Of a stretch of 64,000 nt of DNA, positions 25,241 through 33,625 are shown in pieces (positions within the stretch are counted from its first letter, which is position 1; the number at the start of each line of letters is the position of its first letter). A model generated the notes under the pieces. The model was not told where the DNA came from. It searched no databases and was given only the letters and a program-made list of their open reading frames with translations. Origin of the DNA: Conexibacter woesei DSM 14684. GTDB lineage: Bacteria > Actinomycetota > Thermoleophilia > Solirubrobacterales > Solirubrobacteraceae. The stretch lies in the NCBI RefSeq assembly GCF_000025265.1, contig NC_013739.1, forward strand, positions 4,574,001-4,638,000, read 5' to 3'. Both the position numbers and the translations under genes were made by a program.

Positions 25241-26226
25241 CGCGCAACCTCCTGACGGGCGGTGAGAACGGATCGGACGGCGGCGGCGAGCTGCTCGCGG
25301 CTCGGCAGCAGCGCGACCTCCAGCTCGACCGCGAACGGGATCGGGGCGTCGGCGCGCGTGACGCGTCTGGGCGGCGCCACGAGCGCGCCCGCGAGCTCCT
25401 CCGCCGCCGTCGCGACCACCTCGGCCGCGAGCCCGCACGTGCGGTTGGTGTCGTCGACCACGACGAGGCGGCCGGTCTTCTCGACCGACGCCCGCAGCCC
25501 CTCCCAGTCGAACGGGTACACCGTCCGCGGATCGAACACCTCGGCCGACACGCCGTCCTCGGCCAGCGACTCGGCGACCGCGAGTGCGTCTCTGACGAGA
25601 TGGCCGACGGCGACGATCGTGACGTCGTCGCCGGCGCGGTGGACGCGGCCGACGCCGAGCGGGATCGGCGCGGCGTCGTCGGCGACCTCCTCGCGCGTGC
25701 CGAGCGCGGCGGCCGGCGCGAACAGGACGACCGGGTCGTCGTCGCGGATCGCGCTGACGAACAGCCCGTACGCGTCGGCGGCGGTCGCCGGCACGACGGT
25801 CTTGACACCGGCCTGCGCCAGCAGCGCGTACGGGTGGTCGGAGTGCTGCGCCGCGAGCCCGAGCCGCGCGCCGGAGCCGGGCACGATGTAGGTGACCGGG
25901 ACCTTCGCCTGCCCGCCCGTCATCAGGCGGAACTTCTGCGCCTGGTTGACGATCGGCTCGAACGCCGTGAACAGCAGCGACGGGATCTGGTACTCCACGA
26001 CCGGCCGGTGGCCGGCGAGCGCGGCGCCCATCGCGAAGCCGGTGAACGCCTGCTCGGAGATCGGCGTGTCGATGATCCGCTGCGGGCCGAACTCCTCCGT
26101 CAGCCCTCTCGTGATGCCGCGCAGCGACGCGCGCACGTCCTCGCCGAGGACGAACACCCCGGGGTCGCGCGTCATCTCGTCGCGCAGCGCCTTCGCCAGC
26201 GCCTGCTGGTATCGCATCCGGGCCAT
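25237..26226 (-). CDS. 2-oxoacid dehydrogenase E1 component, beta subunit
   Basis: 329 residues, typical length for PdhB/AcoB/BkdA2. Motifs are YQQALAKALRDEM, VFVLGEDVR, RIIDTPISEQAFTGFAMGAA, QIPSLLFTAFEPIVNQAQKF and GARLGLAAQHSDHPYALLAQ. The C-terminal transketolase domain has RTVYPFDWEGL and VVVDDTNRTCG. Together with E1 alpha it decarboxylates a 2-oxoacid or acetoin on thiamine diphosphate. The start overlaps the E1 alpha stop by one base (TGATG). Confidence 0.93.
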   Translation of the reverse strand: MARMRYQQALAKALRDEMTRDPGVFVLGEDVRASLRGITRGLTEEFGPQRIIDTPISEQAFTGFAMGAALAGHRPVVEYQIPSLLFTAFEPIVNQAQKFRLMTGGQAKVPVTYIVPGSGARLGLAAQHSDHPYALLAQAGVKTVVPATAADAYGLFVSAIRDDDPVVLFAPAAALGTREEVADDAAPIPLGVGRVHRAGDDVTIVAVGHLVRDALAVAESLAEDGVSAEVFDPRTVYPFDWEGLRASVEKTGRLVVVDDTNRTCGLAAEVVATAAEELAGALVAPPRRVTRADAPIPFAVELEVALLPSREQLAAAVRSVLTARQEVAR

Positions 26227-27188
26227 CAGGCCACCACTCCCTCGCGCGGCGCGGGGCCACTCGCATAGACGTAGTCGCGCGCGGACGACGGCTCCGGGCG
26301 CGGGCTCTCGCGCGCGAAGGCGAGCGCGTCGCGCAGCAGCTCCTCCACCTGCGCGTCGATCGCGGCGACCGCATCGGCGTCGAGCCGCGCCGCCAGCACG
26401 GCGAGCGGGTCACGTTCGCGCCAGCGCGCGATCTCCTCGTCGCTGCGGTAGCCCAGCCCCATCGTCGCCTCGGCGGTGTGGTGGCCGACGAAGCGGTAGG
26501 TCTCGCATTCGAGGAACGACGGCCCCTCGCCGGCACGGGCGCGCGCGACCGCCGCGCCCGCCGCGGCCAGCACCGCCTCCGCGTCCATCCCGTCGACTCT
26601 CTCCGCTGCCATCCCGTACGCGGCGGCGCGCGCGACGAGCGAGCCGGCGGTCGCCTCCGCCTGCGCGAACGAGACGGCGTAGCCGTTGTTCTCGCAGACG
26701 AACAGCACGGGCAGCCGCCAGATTGTGGCCATGTTCATCGACTCGTGTAGGACGCCCTGGTTGACGGCGCCGTCGCCGAAGAAGCAGACCGCGACGCGAT
26801 CGCTCCCGGCTTGCACGCCGGCCCACGCCGCGCCGGCGGCGATCGGCGCACCGGCCGCGACGATCCCGTTCGCGCCGTAGATGCCGAGCGAGACGTCGGC
26901 GATGTGCATCGAGCCGCCGCGCGCGCGGTTGAGACCGGTGGTGCGACCGAGCAGCTCGGCCATCATCCGCGCGACATCGGCGCCCTTCGCGATCACGTGG
27001 CCGTGGCCGCGGTGCGTCGAGGTGATCACGTCGTCGTCGCGCAGCGCCGCGCAGACGCCGGTCGCGACCGCCTCCTGGCCGATGTACTCGTGCGTGACGC
27101 CGGCGATCTCGTTCGCGTTGACGAGCGTCACGATCTGCTCCTCGAAGCGGCGGATCGTGCGCATCGTGCGGTACAGGTCCGCGCTCAT
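26226..27188 (-). CDS. 2-oxoacid dehydrogenase E1 component, alpha subunit (AcoA/PdhA-like)
   Basis: 320 residues starting MSADLYRTMRTIRRFEEQIV. Thiamine diphosphate is bound by GDGAVNQGVLHESMNMA and ENNGYAVS, and THRGHGHVIAKG and ARGGSMHIAD are the usual substrate-side loops. The later segment GHHTAEATMGLGYRSDEEI replaces the phosphorylation-loop region of mitochondrial enzymes. Sequence style is closest to acetoin or pyruvate dehydrogenase E1 alpha, but context within a sugar operon suggests a less usual 2-oxoacid. The start overlaps the stop of the hydroxyacid dehydrogenase by 4 bp. Confidence 0.92.
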   Translation of the reverse strand: MSADLYRTMRTIRRFEEQIVTLVNANEIAGVTHEYIGQEAVATGVCAALRDDDVITSTHRGHGHVIAKGADVARMMAELLGRTTGLNRARGGSMHIADVSLGIYGANGIVAAGAPIAAGAAWAGVQAGSDRVAVCFFGDGAVNQGVLHESMNMATIWRLPVLFVCENNGYAVSFAQAEATAGSLVARAAAYGMAAERVDGMDAEAVLAAAGAAVARARAGEGPSFLECETYRFVGHHTAEATMGLGYRSDEEIARWRERDPLAVLAARLDADAVAAIDAQVEELLRDALAFARESPRPEPSSARDYVYASGPAPREGVVA

Positions 27189-28159
27189 CGCGCCGCCGGC
27201 ACGGGATCGTGGGGCAGGTCTCCGGCAAGCACGCGCAGGACGTCGTCGAGCGCGCGACCGCGCAGCTCGGCGAGCGCCTGCTCGGAGAACGCCGCCGAGT
27301 GGGGTGTGACCACAGCAGACTCCAATCCGATCAGGGGACTGTCTTGGGGAAGCGGCTCGACCTCGAAGACGTCGAGGCCCGCCCCGGCGAGGTGGCCGCC
27401 GGCGAGCGCCGCGGCGAGCGCGTCCTCGTCGACGATCTCGCCGCGGCTCGTGTTGACGAGCAGAGCGCCGCGCTTCATCGCCGCCAGCTCGGGCGCGCCG
27501 ACGAGCCGGTGCGTCGAGGGCGTGAGGGGAAGATGGATCGAGAGCGCGTCGGCGCGCCGCAGCAGGTCGCCGAGGTCGTGCGCGCGGGCCGCGCCGGCGG
27601 CGGCGAGCGTGTCCGCGTCGACCGCGGGATCGTGCACGAGCAGCTGCATCCCGAAGCCGCGCGCACGCTCGGCGGCGGCGCGCGCGATCCGCCCGAAGCC
27701 GAGCAGGCCGAGCGTCGCGCCACGCAGGCGGCGCATCGTGCCGAGGTCGGCGTACGGCGGCCACAGCCCGGCGCGCATCGCGCGATCGGACGACGGCACG
27801 CGACGCGCGCAGGCGAGCAGCAGCGCGAGCGTGTGGTCGGCGACGTCGTCGACGCCGTAGTCAGGCACGTAGACGACCTCGATGCCGCGCGCGTACGCGC
27901 CCTCGACGTCGACCTTGTCGTAGCCGCTGCCGCAGCGGGCGATCACGCGCAGCTGCGGCAGGCGGTCCATCAGGGCGGCGTCGACCGTCGCGTGGTAGAC
28001 GAACAGCGCCGCGGCGCCGCCGTCGCCGGCGGCGGCGATCCGCGCGGGATCGTGGCCGTCCAGCTCCAGCACCGCGCGCCCGGCCGCGGCGATCGCCGCG
28101 CGGTTGCCGTCGTCGAACGGGAAGCGGTCGGCGTCGGTCAGCAGCAGCAGCTCTGGCAT
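27185..28159 (-). CDS. D-isomer-specific 2-hydroxyacid dehydrogenase
   Basis: 324 residues from the ATG at 28159; upstream in-frame codons belong to the SDR region. The Rossmann motif LGLLGFGRIARAAAERARG and the conserved Arg in VIARCGSGYDKVD, Asp/Glu in DVFEVEPLPQDSPL and catalytic His in VVTPHSAAFS are all seen. LVNTSRGEIVDEDAL is the family signature. It interconverts a 2-hydroxyacid and a 2-oxoacid with NAD(P)H. Placed just before the E1-E2 genes, it may supply their 2-oxoacid substrate. It overlaps the upstream SDR stop by one base. Confidence 0.9.
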   Translation of the reverse strand: MPELLLLTDADRFPFDDGNRAAIAAAGRAVLELDGHDPARIAAAGDGGAAALFVYHATVDAALMDRLPQLRVIARCGSGYDKVDVEGAYARGIEVVYVPDYGVDDVADHTLALLLACARRVPSSDRAMRAGLWPPYADLGTMRRLRGATLGLLGFGRIARAAAERARGFGMQLLVHDPAVDADTLAAAGAARAHDLGDLLRRADALSIHLPLTPSTHRLVGAPELAAMKRGALLVNTSRGEIVDEDALAAALAGGHLAGAGLDVFEVEPLPQDSPLIGLESAVVTPHSAAFSEQALAELRGRALDDVLRVLAGDLPHDPVPAAR

Positions 28160-28950
28160 CACAGCAGCGCGCCGCCGTTCGCGCGCAGGACGTGACCGGT
28201 GACGAAGGTGGACAGGGGGCTGAGCAGGAAGACGCATGCGCCGGCGATCTCCTCCGGGCGGCCGAGCCGGCCCAGCAGCGTGCGCTGGCCGATCAGCGCC
28301 TTCTGCTCGGAGGTCGCAGACAGCAGGCCGTCGGTCTCGATCGGGCCGGGGCTGACGGCGTTGACGCGCACCTGTGCCGGCGCGGCCTCGCGCGCGAGCG
28401 ACTTCGTCAGCGCGATCACCCCGCCCTTCGCGGCGGCGTAGTGCGCCGCCGGGCTGATCGAGCCGTACTCGCCGGCCGTCGAGGCGACGTTGACGATCGC
28501 GCCTCCGCCGCGCGCGATCATGCCCGGCAGGACGGCCTGGCAGCCGGCCGCGGTCGTCAGCAGGTTGGCGGTCAGCGCGCGCGACCAGGCAGCCGCGTCG
28601 AGCGTGTCGTACGCGGCGGCCTCGAACAGCCCGGCGCAGTTGACGAGCCCGTCGAGCGGGCCGATCGCCGCGGCGGCGCGGTCGTGCAGCGCGGCGAACG
28701 CCGCGGCGTCGGAGGCGTCGATCGCCTCCGCGTGCAGCGCGGCGCCGGGCGCCGCGTCGCGCAGCTCGGCGGCGGTGCGCTCCAGCGCCCCGGCGTGCAG
28801 GTCGGTCAGCGCGACGCGCGCGCCGGCCTCGACCAGCATCCGCGCGATCGCGCGGCCGATCCCGCCGCTGGCGCCGGTCAGGATCACGCTGCTGCCGGCG
28901 AGCAGCGGCATGCCGCCGCCGATCGTGCCGGGCGTCGTCTCGACGGTCAT
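28159..28950 (-). CDS. Short-chain dehydrogenase/reductase (SDR)
   Basis: 263 residues. The cofactor motif TGASGGIG is at about residues 25-32, TDLHAG fixes NAD preference, and NCAG, the serine in NVASTAGEYG and the YAAAK motif (HYAAAKGG) complete the catalytic set. The C-terminal VSPGPIETDG and FVTGHVLRANGG are standard for the classical SDR class. Inferred role: oxidation of a sugar or polyol imported by the neighbouring ABC system. It overlaps the preceding GntR stop by 4 bp. Confidence 0.92.
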   Translation of the reverse strand: MTVETTPGTIGGGMPLLAGSSVILTGASGGIGRAIARMLVEAGARVALTDLHAGALERTAAELRDAAPGAALHAEAIDASDAAAFAALHDRAAAAIGPLDGLVNCAGLFEAAAYDTLDAAAWSRALTANLLTTAAGCQAVLPGMIARGGGAIVNVASTAGEYGSISPAAHYAAAKGGVIALTKSLAREAAPAQVRVNAVSPGPIETDGLLSATSEQKALIGQRTLLGRLGRPEEIAGACVFLLSPLSTFVTGHVLRANGGALL

Positions 28951-29687
28951 CGGTCCTCTCCCTGCGCGTCGCCGAACATCGACGCGGTCAATTCGAGCTG
29001 GTCGTGCAGCAGCGCCGCGGCCGCATCCGGGCGGGCGTCGCGGATCGCCTCGATCAGCGGCTCGTGCGAGGCGACGATGCGGCGGAAGTGGGTCGCCGGA
29101 TCGGCCGCGGCGAGTCGCCGGTTGCCGATCGTGATGACGGTCTGGATGACCGGCGCGATCGCCTGCCACGCCTCGACGAGAAAGCGGCTCCCGCTGCGCT
29201 GCACGAGCGCGCGGTGGAAGGCGATGTCGAGCTCGACGAGCCTCGGCGTCGTCGCGCCCTCGACCTCGAAGGCGGCGAGCGCCAGCTCCAGCGGCGCGGT
29301 CGGCGCGGCGCGCTCGGCACCCCAGCGGATCGCCGTCCCCTCCAGCTCGAAGCGGACGCGGAAGAGGTCGCGCAGGTCCTCGGCGGCAAAGCCGACGACC
29401 TCGGTGCGCCCGTTCGGCAGCGTCCGCACGAGGCCCTCGCCCTCCAGCACGTGCAGCGCGCTGCGGACCGGCCCGCGGCTGACCGCCAGCTCGTCGGCGA
29501 CGCGCGCCTCGACCAGCGGCGTGCCCGAGTGGAGCGTGCCGTCGATGATCGCCTCGCGCAGCACGGCGGCGACGCGGCCGGAGTAGATCGAGCGGCCGAG
29601 CTTCGTCGCGTGCTGGCCGCTGCCGCCGGTCAGCGCGAGCCCGTCGCCGAGCGCGAACGCCTCGGGGCGCGGAGCGAGCGGCGTCAT
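28947..29687 (-). CDS. GntR-family regulator, FadR/FCD subfamily (paralogue)
   Basis: 246 residues, closely similar to the GntR at 22180-22911 over the whole length: SIYSGRVAAVLREAI, VADELAVSRGPVRSALHVLEGEGLVRT and the FCD residues LDIAFHRALVQRSGSRF and IVASHEPLIEAI. Because the recognition helix (VSRGPVR-ALHVLEGEGLVRT) is practically the same, it likely recognises the same operator, here probably the one at 33478-33511 in front of the transporter genes. Ligand domains differ more, so effectors may differ. It overlaps the ABC ATPase stop by 4 bp. Confidence 0.9.
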   Translation of the reverse strand: MTPLAPRPEAFALGDGLALTGGSGQHATKLGRSIYSGRVAAVLREAIIDGTLHSGTPLVEARVADELAVSRGPVRSALHVLEGEGLVRTLPNGRTEVVGFAAEDLRDLFRVRFELEGTAIRWGAERAAPTAPLELALAAFEVEGATTPRLVELDIAFHRALVQRSGSRFLVEAWQAIAPVIQTVITIGNRRLAAADPATHFRRIVASHEPLIEAIRDARPDAAAALLHDQLELTASMFGDAQGEDR

Positions 29688-31207
29688 GCGGCCGCTCCGG
29701 TCGCGGTCGTGGTCGCCTCGATCACGCGCGCCTCGCTGCCCTCGCCGCGCCTGAACTCGTCGACGATCGCGCCGTCGGCGAGCACCAGGCAGCGGTCGCA
29801 GAGGCCGACCAGCTCGGCGATCTCGGAGGAGACGACGAGCAGCGTCACGCCTCTGTCGGCGAGGTCGAGGATCAAGCGGTAGATCTCCTGCCGCGTCTCG
29901 ACGTCGACGCCCTTCGTCGGCTCGTCGAGCAGCATGATCCGCGGCGCGTTCATCAGCACGCGCGCGAGCAGGATCTTCTGCTGGTTGCCGCCGCTGAGGT
30001 GCGCGACGTCGGCTCCTGGCGACGGCGCCTTGATCCGCAGCGACTGCATGAAGCCGGCCGCGGCGCGCTGCTCGCCGCGGCGGTCGACCCAGCCGCCGCG
30101 CGAGAGGCCGGAGAGGTTGCCAGCGGTGATGTTCTCGCGCAGCGCGAAGTTGAACAGCAGGCCGGTGCCCTTGCGGTCCTCGGTCAGCATCGCGATGCCG
30201 GCGCGGCGCGCAGCGGCGGGGTTGCGCAGCTTCAGTGCTCTGCCCTCGACGCTGATCGTGCCGCCGTGCGGGAGCGATCCGTAGAGCGCGGACAGCAGCT
30301 CGGTGCGGCCGGCGCCGACGACGCCGGCGATCCCGATGATCTCGCCTCTGCGGGCGCTGAAGCTGACGTCGCGCAGGACGTCGCGCGGGCGGGTCGGGTG
30401 CGGCACGCTGACGTGCTCCAGGCGCAGCACCTCTTGCTCGCCGTGCGCACCGGAACGCGTCGGGTAGAGGTGATCGACCTCGCGGCCGACCATCGCCGCG
30501 ACGATCGCGCGCTCGCTGAACTGCTCGCGCTCGATCTCGGCGACCTTGCGGCCGTCGCGCAGGACGGTCGCGCGGTCGCACATGCGCATCACCTCGGGGA
30601 TGCGGTGCGTGATGAAGACCATCGTCGTGCCGGCGTCGCGCAGGCGGTCGAGCACGGCGAACAGCCGCTCGGTCTCGGTTCCGGCGAGCGACGCGGTCGG
30701 CTCGTCGAGGATCAGCACGTGCGGCTCGGTCGCGAGCGCACGGGCGATCATCACGAGCTGGCGCTGCGTCGCGCTGAGCGCGGCGACGGGACTGCGCGGG
30801 TCGATCGGGATCTCCAGCCGGTCGAGCAGCTCGCCGGCGCGGCGGCGCAGCTCGCGGAAGGAGACGAGCGGCGCGGTGTCGAGGCCGGTCTGGCCGACGT
30901 AGACGTTCTCGGCGACGCTCAACTGCTCGACGACCTGGATCTCCTGCGGGACGTACGCGACGCCCTCAGCGCGGGCGGCGGCGGGCGAGGAGAACGTCGC
31001 CGTCGCGCCGCCGATCCGGAACGACCCCTCGTAGGAGCCGGCCGCGTGGACGCCGGTGAGGATCTTGACGAGCGTCGACTTGCCGGCGCCGTTGTGGCCG
31101 ACGAGCGCGTGGATCTCGCCAGCACCGAGGCGGAAGTCGACGCCGCTGAGGGCGGGCACGCCGGCAAAGCGCTTGCCGAGCCTGTCGGTTTCGAGCACGT
31201 GGGTCAT
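29684..31207 (-). CDS. Sugar ABC transporter ATPase, RbsA/MglA/XylG type
   Basis: 507 residues with two fused ATP-binding domains. The N-terminal half has Walker A GHNGAGKST (residues 37-45), the signature LSATQRQLVMIARAL, and Walker B LILDEPTAS. The C-terminal half has a degenerate P-loop (GVVGAGRTELLS), as is normal in this class, with LSGGNQQKILLARVL and LLDEPTKGVDVE. It energises import through the permease at 32373 with the binding protein at 31272. Expression may be lowered relative to the binding protein by a strong hairpin in the gap before this gene. Confidence 0.95.
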   Translation of the reverse strand: MTHVLETDRLGKRFAGVPALSGVDFRLGAGEIHALVGHNGAGKSTLVKILTGVHAAGSYEGSFRIGGATATFSSPAAARAEGVAYVPQEIQVVEQLSVAENVYVGQTGLDTAPLVSFRELRRRAGELLDRLEIPIDPRSPVAALSATQRQLVMIARALATEPHVLILDEPTASLAGTETERLFAVLDRLRDAGTTMVFITHRIPEVMRMCDRATVLRDGRKVAEIEREQFSERAIVAAMVGREVDHLYPTRSGAHGEQEVLRLEHVSVPHPTRPRDVLRDVSFSARRGEIIGIAGVVGAGRTELLSALYGSLPHGGTISVEGRALKLRNPAAARRAGIAMLTEDRKGTGLLFNFALRENITAGNLSGLSRGGWVDRRGEQRAAAGFMQSLRIKAPSPGADVAHLSGGNQQKILLARVLMNAPRIMLLDEPTKGVDVETRQEIYRLILDLADRGVTLLVVSSEIAELVGLCDRCLVLADGAIVDEFRRGEGSEARVIEATTTATGAAA

Positions 31208-31225
31208 GGGATCAGGGGTGGCGGT

Positions 31226-31253
31226 GCGGAGGAGCGCGAGGGCGCTCCTCCGC
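31226..31253. terminator. Intra-operon hairpin between binding protein and ATPase genes
   Basis: GCGGAGGAGCGC (31226-31237) and GCGCTCCTCCGC (31242-31253) form a perfect 12-bp stem on a GAGG loop. It lies 18 nt beyond the binding-protein stop and 18 nt before the ATPase start codon on the minus strand. Such hairpins in ABC operons often cause partial termination or protect the upstream message. No U-run is present. Confidence 0.7.
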
Positions 31254-31271
31254 GTGCGCCGGGTTCGGGTC

Positions 31272-32339
31272 CTAGAGGTCCTTCGTGGCCGCGTCGGCCT
31301 GGTCGAGCATCGCCTCGAATCTCGCGACCTGATCTCGCGTGATGATCGTGGCCGGGAGCGGGTTGTCGTAGGCGACCGACTCGCCCGCGACGAGCTGGTC
31401 GAGCAGCTCGGCGGTCTTCGCGCCCTCCTCGAACAGCGGCTGTCCGACGACCGCGAAGACCTTCCCCTCCTTGACGAGGTCGAGGTTCTGGCGGACGTAG
31501 TCCATGCCGATGATCGTCAGTCTCTTGCCGGCCTGCTGGGCCGCGCCGGCCCACGTCACGGGGCCTCCGCCGGTCGTCGAGAAGGCGGCGACGGTGTCGG
31601 GGTTGGCCTGCAGGATCGAGACGGCCTTCGCCTTCGCGGCGGGGACGTCGAAGCCCTCCTCCTGCGGCTTCAGCACCTCGACGTCAGGGCACTCCTCGCC
31701 CATCGTCTCGGTGAAGACTCTCGCGACGAGGTTCTCGACCGTGTTGAACGAGCCCTCGGTGACCGCGACGGTGCCTCTGCAGCCGATCTCTCTGGCGATC
31801 GCTCTGGCGGACTCGATCGCGTAGTCGGTCGGAACGGTGCCAGTGACGGCTCTGAGGCCCGGGGCGTCGCCCTCTCTGACCGGGATGTGCCACGAGACGA
31901 TCGGGTAGTCCCTGCCCCATCTGCCGATGAACGGGTAGGTCGACGGGTCGTAGGCGTAGACGCCGATGCCCTTGATCCCGCCCTTGCTCAGGACGGCGTC
32001 GGCGAGCGGCGCGGTCGCCGGCATGTCGAGCGCCTCGGCGCCGACGATCTCGCACTCGTAGCCGAGTCTCTTGCACTCCGACAGGAAGCCGCCCTGCATG
32101 ATGCGGTGGACTGGGTGGTTGCGCATCGGCTGGACCCAGAGCAGCTTGCCCTTGTCCTCGCCGGCGCCGGCGTCGGCTTGCGCCGTCGTCTCGGCGGCCG
32201 CGCCGCCGCTCGTGGCGGTGTCGCTCTTGTCGTCGTCGCCGCTCGATCCGCAGGCGGCGACGGTCAGCGCGGCGAGCGCCAGGGCGATGAGCGCGAGCAG
32301 CCGCAGAGGCCGCCCGCTCGGGGTGGTGGGTGAATTCAT
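31272..32339 (-). CDS. Sugar ABC transporter substrate-binding lipoprotein (type I periplasmic-binding fold)
   Basis: 355 residues. The lipobox TVAAC places the lipidated Cys at residue 30, followed by a D/S/T/A-rich linker. The mature part begins LLWVQPMRNHPVHRIMQGGF, then shows GIKGIGVYAYDP, VSWHIPVREGDAPG and IGMDYVRQNLDLVKEGKVF, the two-lobe RbsB-like pattern. Aromatics in the lobes (W, Y, F) fit a sugar ligand, although the identity is unknown. It is the second gene after the promoter at 33509-33536 and is probably made in excess over the ATPase. Confidence 0.9.
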   Translation of the reverse strand: MNSPTTPSGRPLRLLALIALALAALTVAACGSSGDDDKSDTATSGGAAAETTAQADAGAGEDKGKLLWVQPMRNHPVHRIMQGGFLSECKRLGYECEIVGAEALDMPATAPLADAVLSKGGIKGIGVYAYDPSTYPFIGRWGRDYPIVSWHIPVREGDAPGLRAVTGTVPTDYAIESARAIAREIGCRGTVAVTEGSFNTVENLVARVFTETMGEECPDVEVLKPQEEGFDVPAAKAKAVSILQANPDTVAAFSTTGGGPVTWAGAAQQAGKRLTIIGMDYVRQNLDLVKEGKVFAVVGQPLFEEGAKTAELLDQLVAGESVAYDNPLPATIITRDQVARFEAMLDQADAATKDL

Positions 32340-32372
32340 TTCTCTCCTCTCCAGGGGTTCTTCACTGCGGTG

Positions 32373-33440
32373 CTACGAGGTGCCGCCGGCGAGCGAGACG
32401 CGCCGCCGTGCGATGTCGACGCCGACGGCCAGGACCATGATCAGCCCGACCGCGACGGTCTGCCAGTTGGGGTTGACCCCGACGACGACGAGGCCGCTCT
32501 GCACGACCTGCAACAGCAGCATCCCGACGATCCCGGCCGCGACCGTGCCGACGCCGCCGAACAGGCTGACGCCGCCGATCACGACGCCGGCGATCACCGT
32601 CAGCTCCCAGCCGGTGCCGATCGACGGCGTCCCGCTGGCGCCGTCGGCGAGCACGAGCATGCCAGCGACCGCCGACAGCGCGCCGACGACCATGAAGCAG
32701 GCGATCTTGACGCGCCCGGTGGAGATGCCCACCAGCCGCGCGACCTCTCTGTTGCCGCCGGTCGCGTACAGGTTGCGGCCGACGGTGGTGCGTCGCAGCA
32801 CGACGTCGGCGACGACGGCGAGCACGACGAGCAGGACGAAGCTCCAGCCGAGGCCGAACAGCACCTCGGCGCTGCCGATCTCGCCGACCGATCTCGGCAG
32901 CGGGTAGATCGGGTAGCCGTTGGTGATGACGTAGATGAAGCCTCTCGCGGCATAGAGCATCCCGAGCGTCGCGATGAACGCGGGGATCCCGACGCCGACG
33001 ACGAGCACGCCGTTGATCAGGCCGACGAGCGCGCCGGTCGCGAGGCCGCCGAGGATCCCGACCGGGACGGGCAGGTTGCCCTTCGTCATCAGCCAGGCGC
33101 TGACGATCGCCGAGAGGCCGGCGACGGAGCCGACCGAGAGGTCGAACTCGCCCGCGACGAGCAGCAGCGTCTGCCCGATCGCGATGATCCCGACGAACGA
33201 GACGGCGGTCAGCATCGAGCGCACGTTGGTGCTCGACAGAAAGGCCGGCTCGAGCAGCCAGAAGACCAGCACGAGGCCGGCGAGCGCGGCGATCACGCCG
33301 GCCTCGCTGATCGCGAGCGCGCGGCGCAGCCGGTTCGGTGCGGCGGGCGGGGCGGCGATCGCTTCGGCGCCGGCCTCCGCCTCCCCCGCGACGGCCGCGG
33401 CGGGTGAGCCGCCCGGCTGGTTGCGCTGCAACAGGTTCAC
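32373..33440 (-). CDS. Sugar ABC transporter permease, RbsC type
   Basis: 355 residues from a GTG at 33440 with GAGGAG nine bases upstream. An open frame continues much further upstream, but it is antisense to the SDR reading frame. A hydrophilic N-terminal extension of about 40 residues precedes eight to ten transmembrane segments. The family signature GEFDLSVGSVAGLSAIV and the EAA-like loop GGNREVARLVGISTGRVK are present. It is the first gene of the transporter operon, preceded by a TTGACA promoter with an operator-like pair across the start point. Confidence 0.92.
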   Translation of the reverse strand: MNLLQRNQPGGSPAAAVAGEAEAGAEAIAAPPAAPNRLRRALAISEAGVIAALAGLVLVFWLLEPAFLSSTNVRSMLTAVSFVGIIAIGQTLLLVAGEFDLSVGSVAGLSAIVSAWLMTKGNLPVPVGILGGLATGALVGLINGVLVVGVGIPAFIATLGMLYAARGFIYVITNGYPIYPLPRSVGEIGSAEVLFGLGWSFVLLVVLAVVADVVLRRTTVGRNLYATGGNREVARLVGISTGRVKIACFMVVGALSAVAGMLVLADGASGTPSIGTGWELTVIAGVVIGGVSLFGGVGTVAAGIVGMLLLQVVQSGLVVVGVNPNWQTVAVGLIMVLAVGVDIARRRVSLAGGTS

Positions 33441-33477
33441 GTCTCTTTTCTCCTCGCCGCCGTTCGCTTCCTTCCGG

Positions 33478-33536
33478 AAAACGAAAACGGTAAACAATTT
33501 ACGAAGACCGTATACGAAGCGTTGGCGGCGTGTCAA
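33478..33536 (-). promoter_or_regulatory. Promoter and double operator-like site of the ABC transporter operon
   Basis: On the minus strand TTGACA (33531-33536), a 16-nt spacer and TATACG (33509-33514) form a strong sigma-70-type promoter. Downstream sit two related sites, read on the plus strand as TTTACGAAGACCGT (33498-33511) and AAAACGAAAACGGT (33478-33491). They flank the inverted repeat GTAAA-CAA-TTTAC (33490-33502). The first overlaps the -10 box and start point, ideal for repression. Confidence 0.7.
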
Positions 33537-33625
33537 CCGGCCGGCGCGGCGGGCGGCGCGGCGGGCCGCGGGGTGGCGGCGGGGCGGCTCCTTCCGCGCC
33601 CGGCGCCGGCGAGTCGTGCGGAGGC

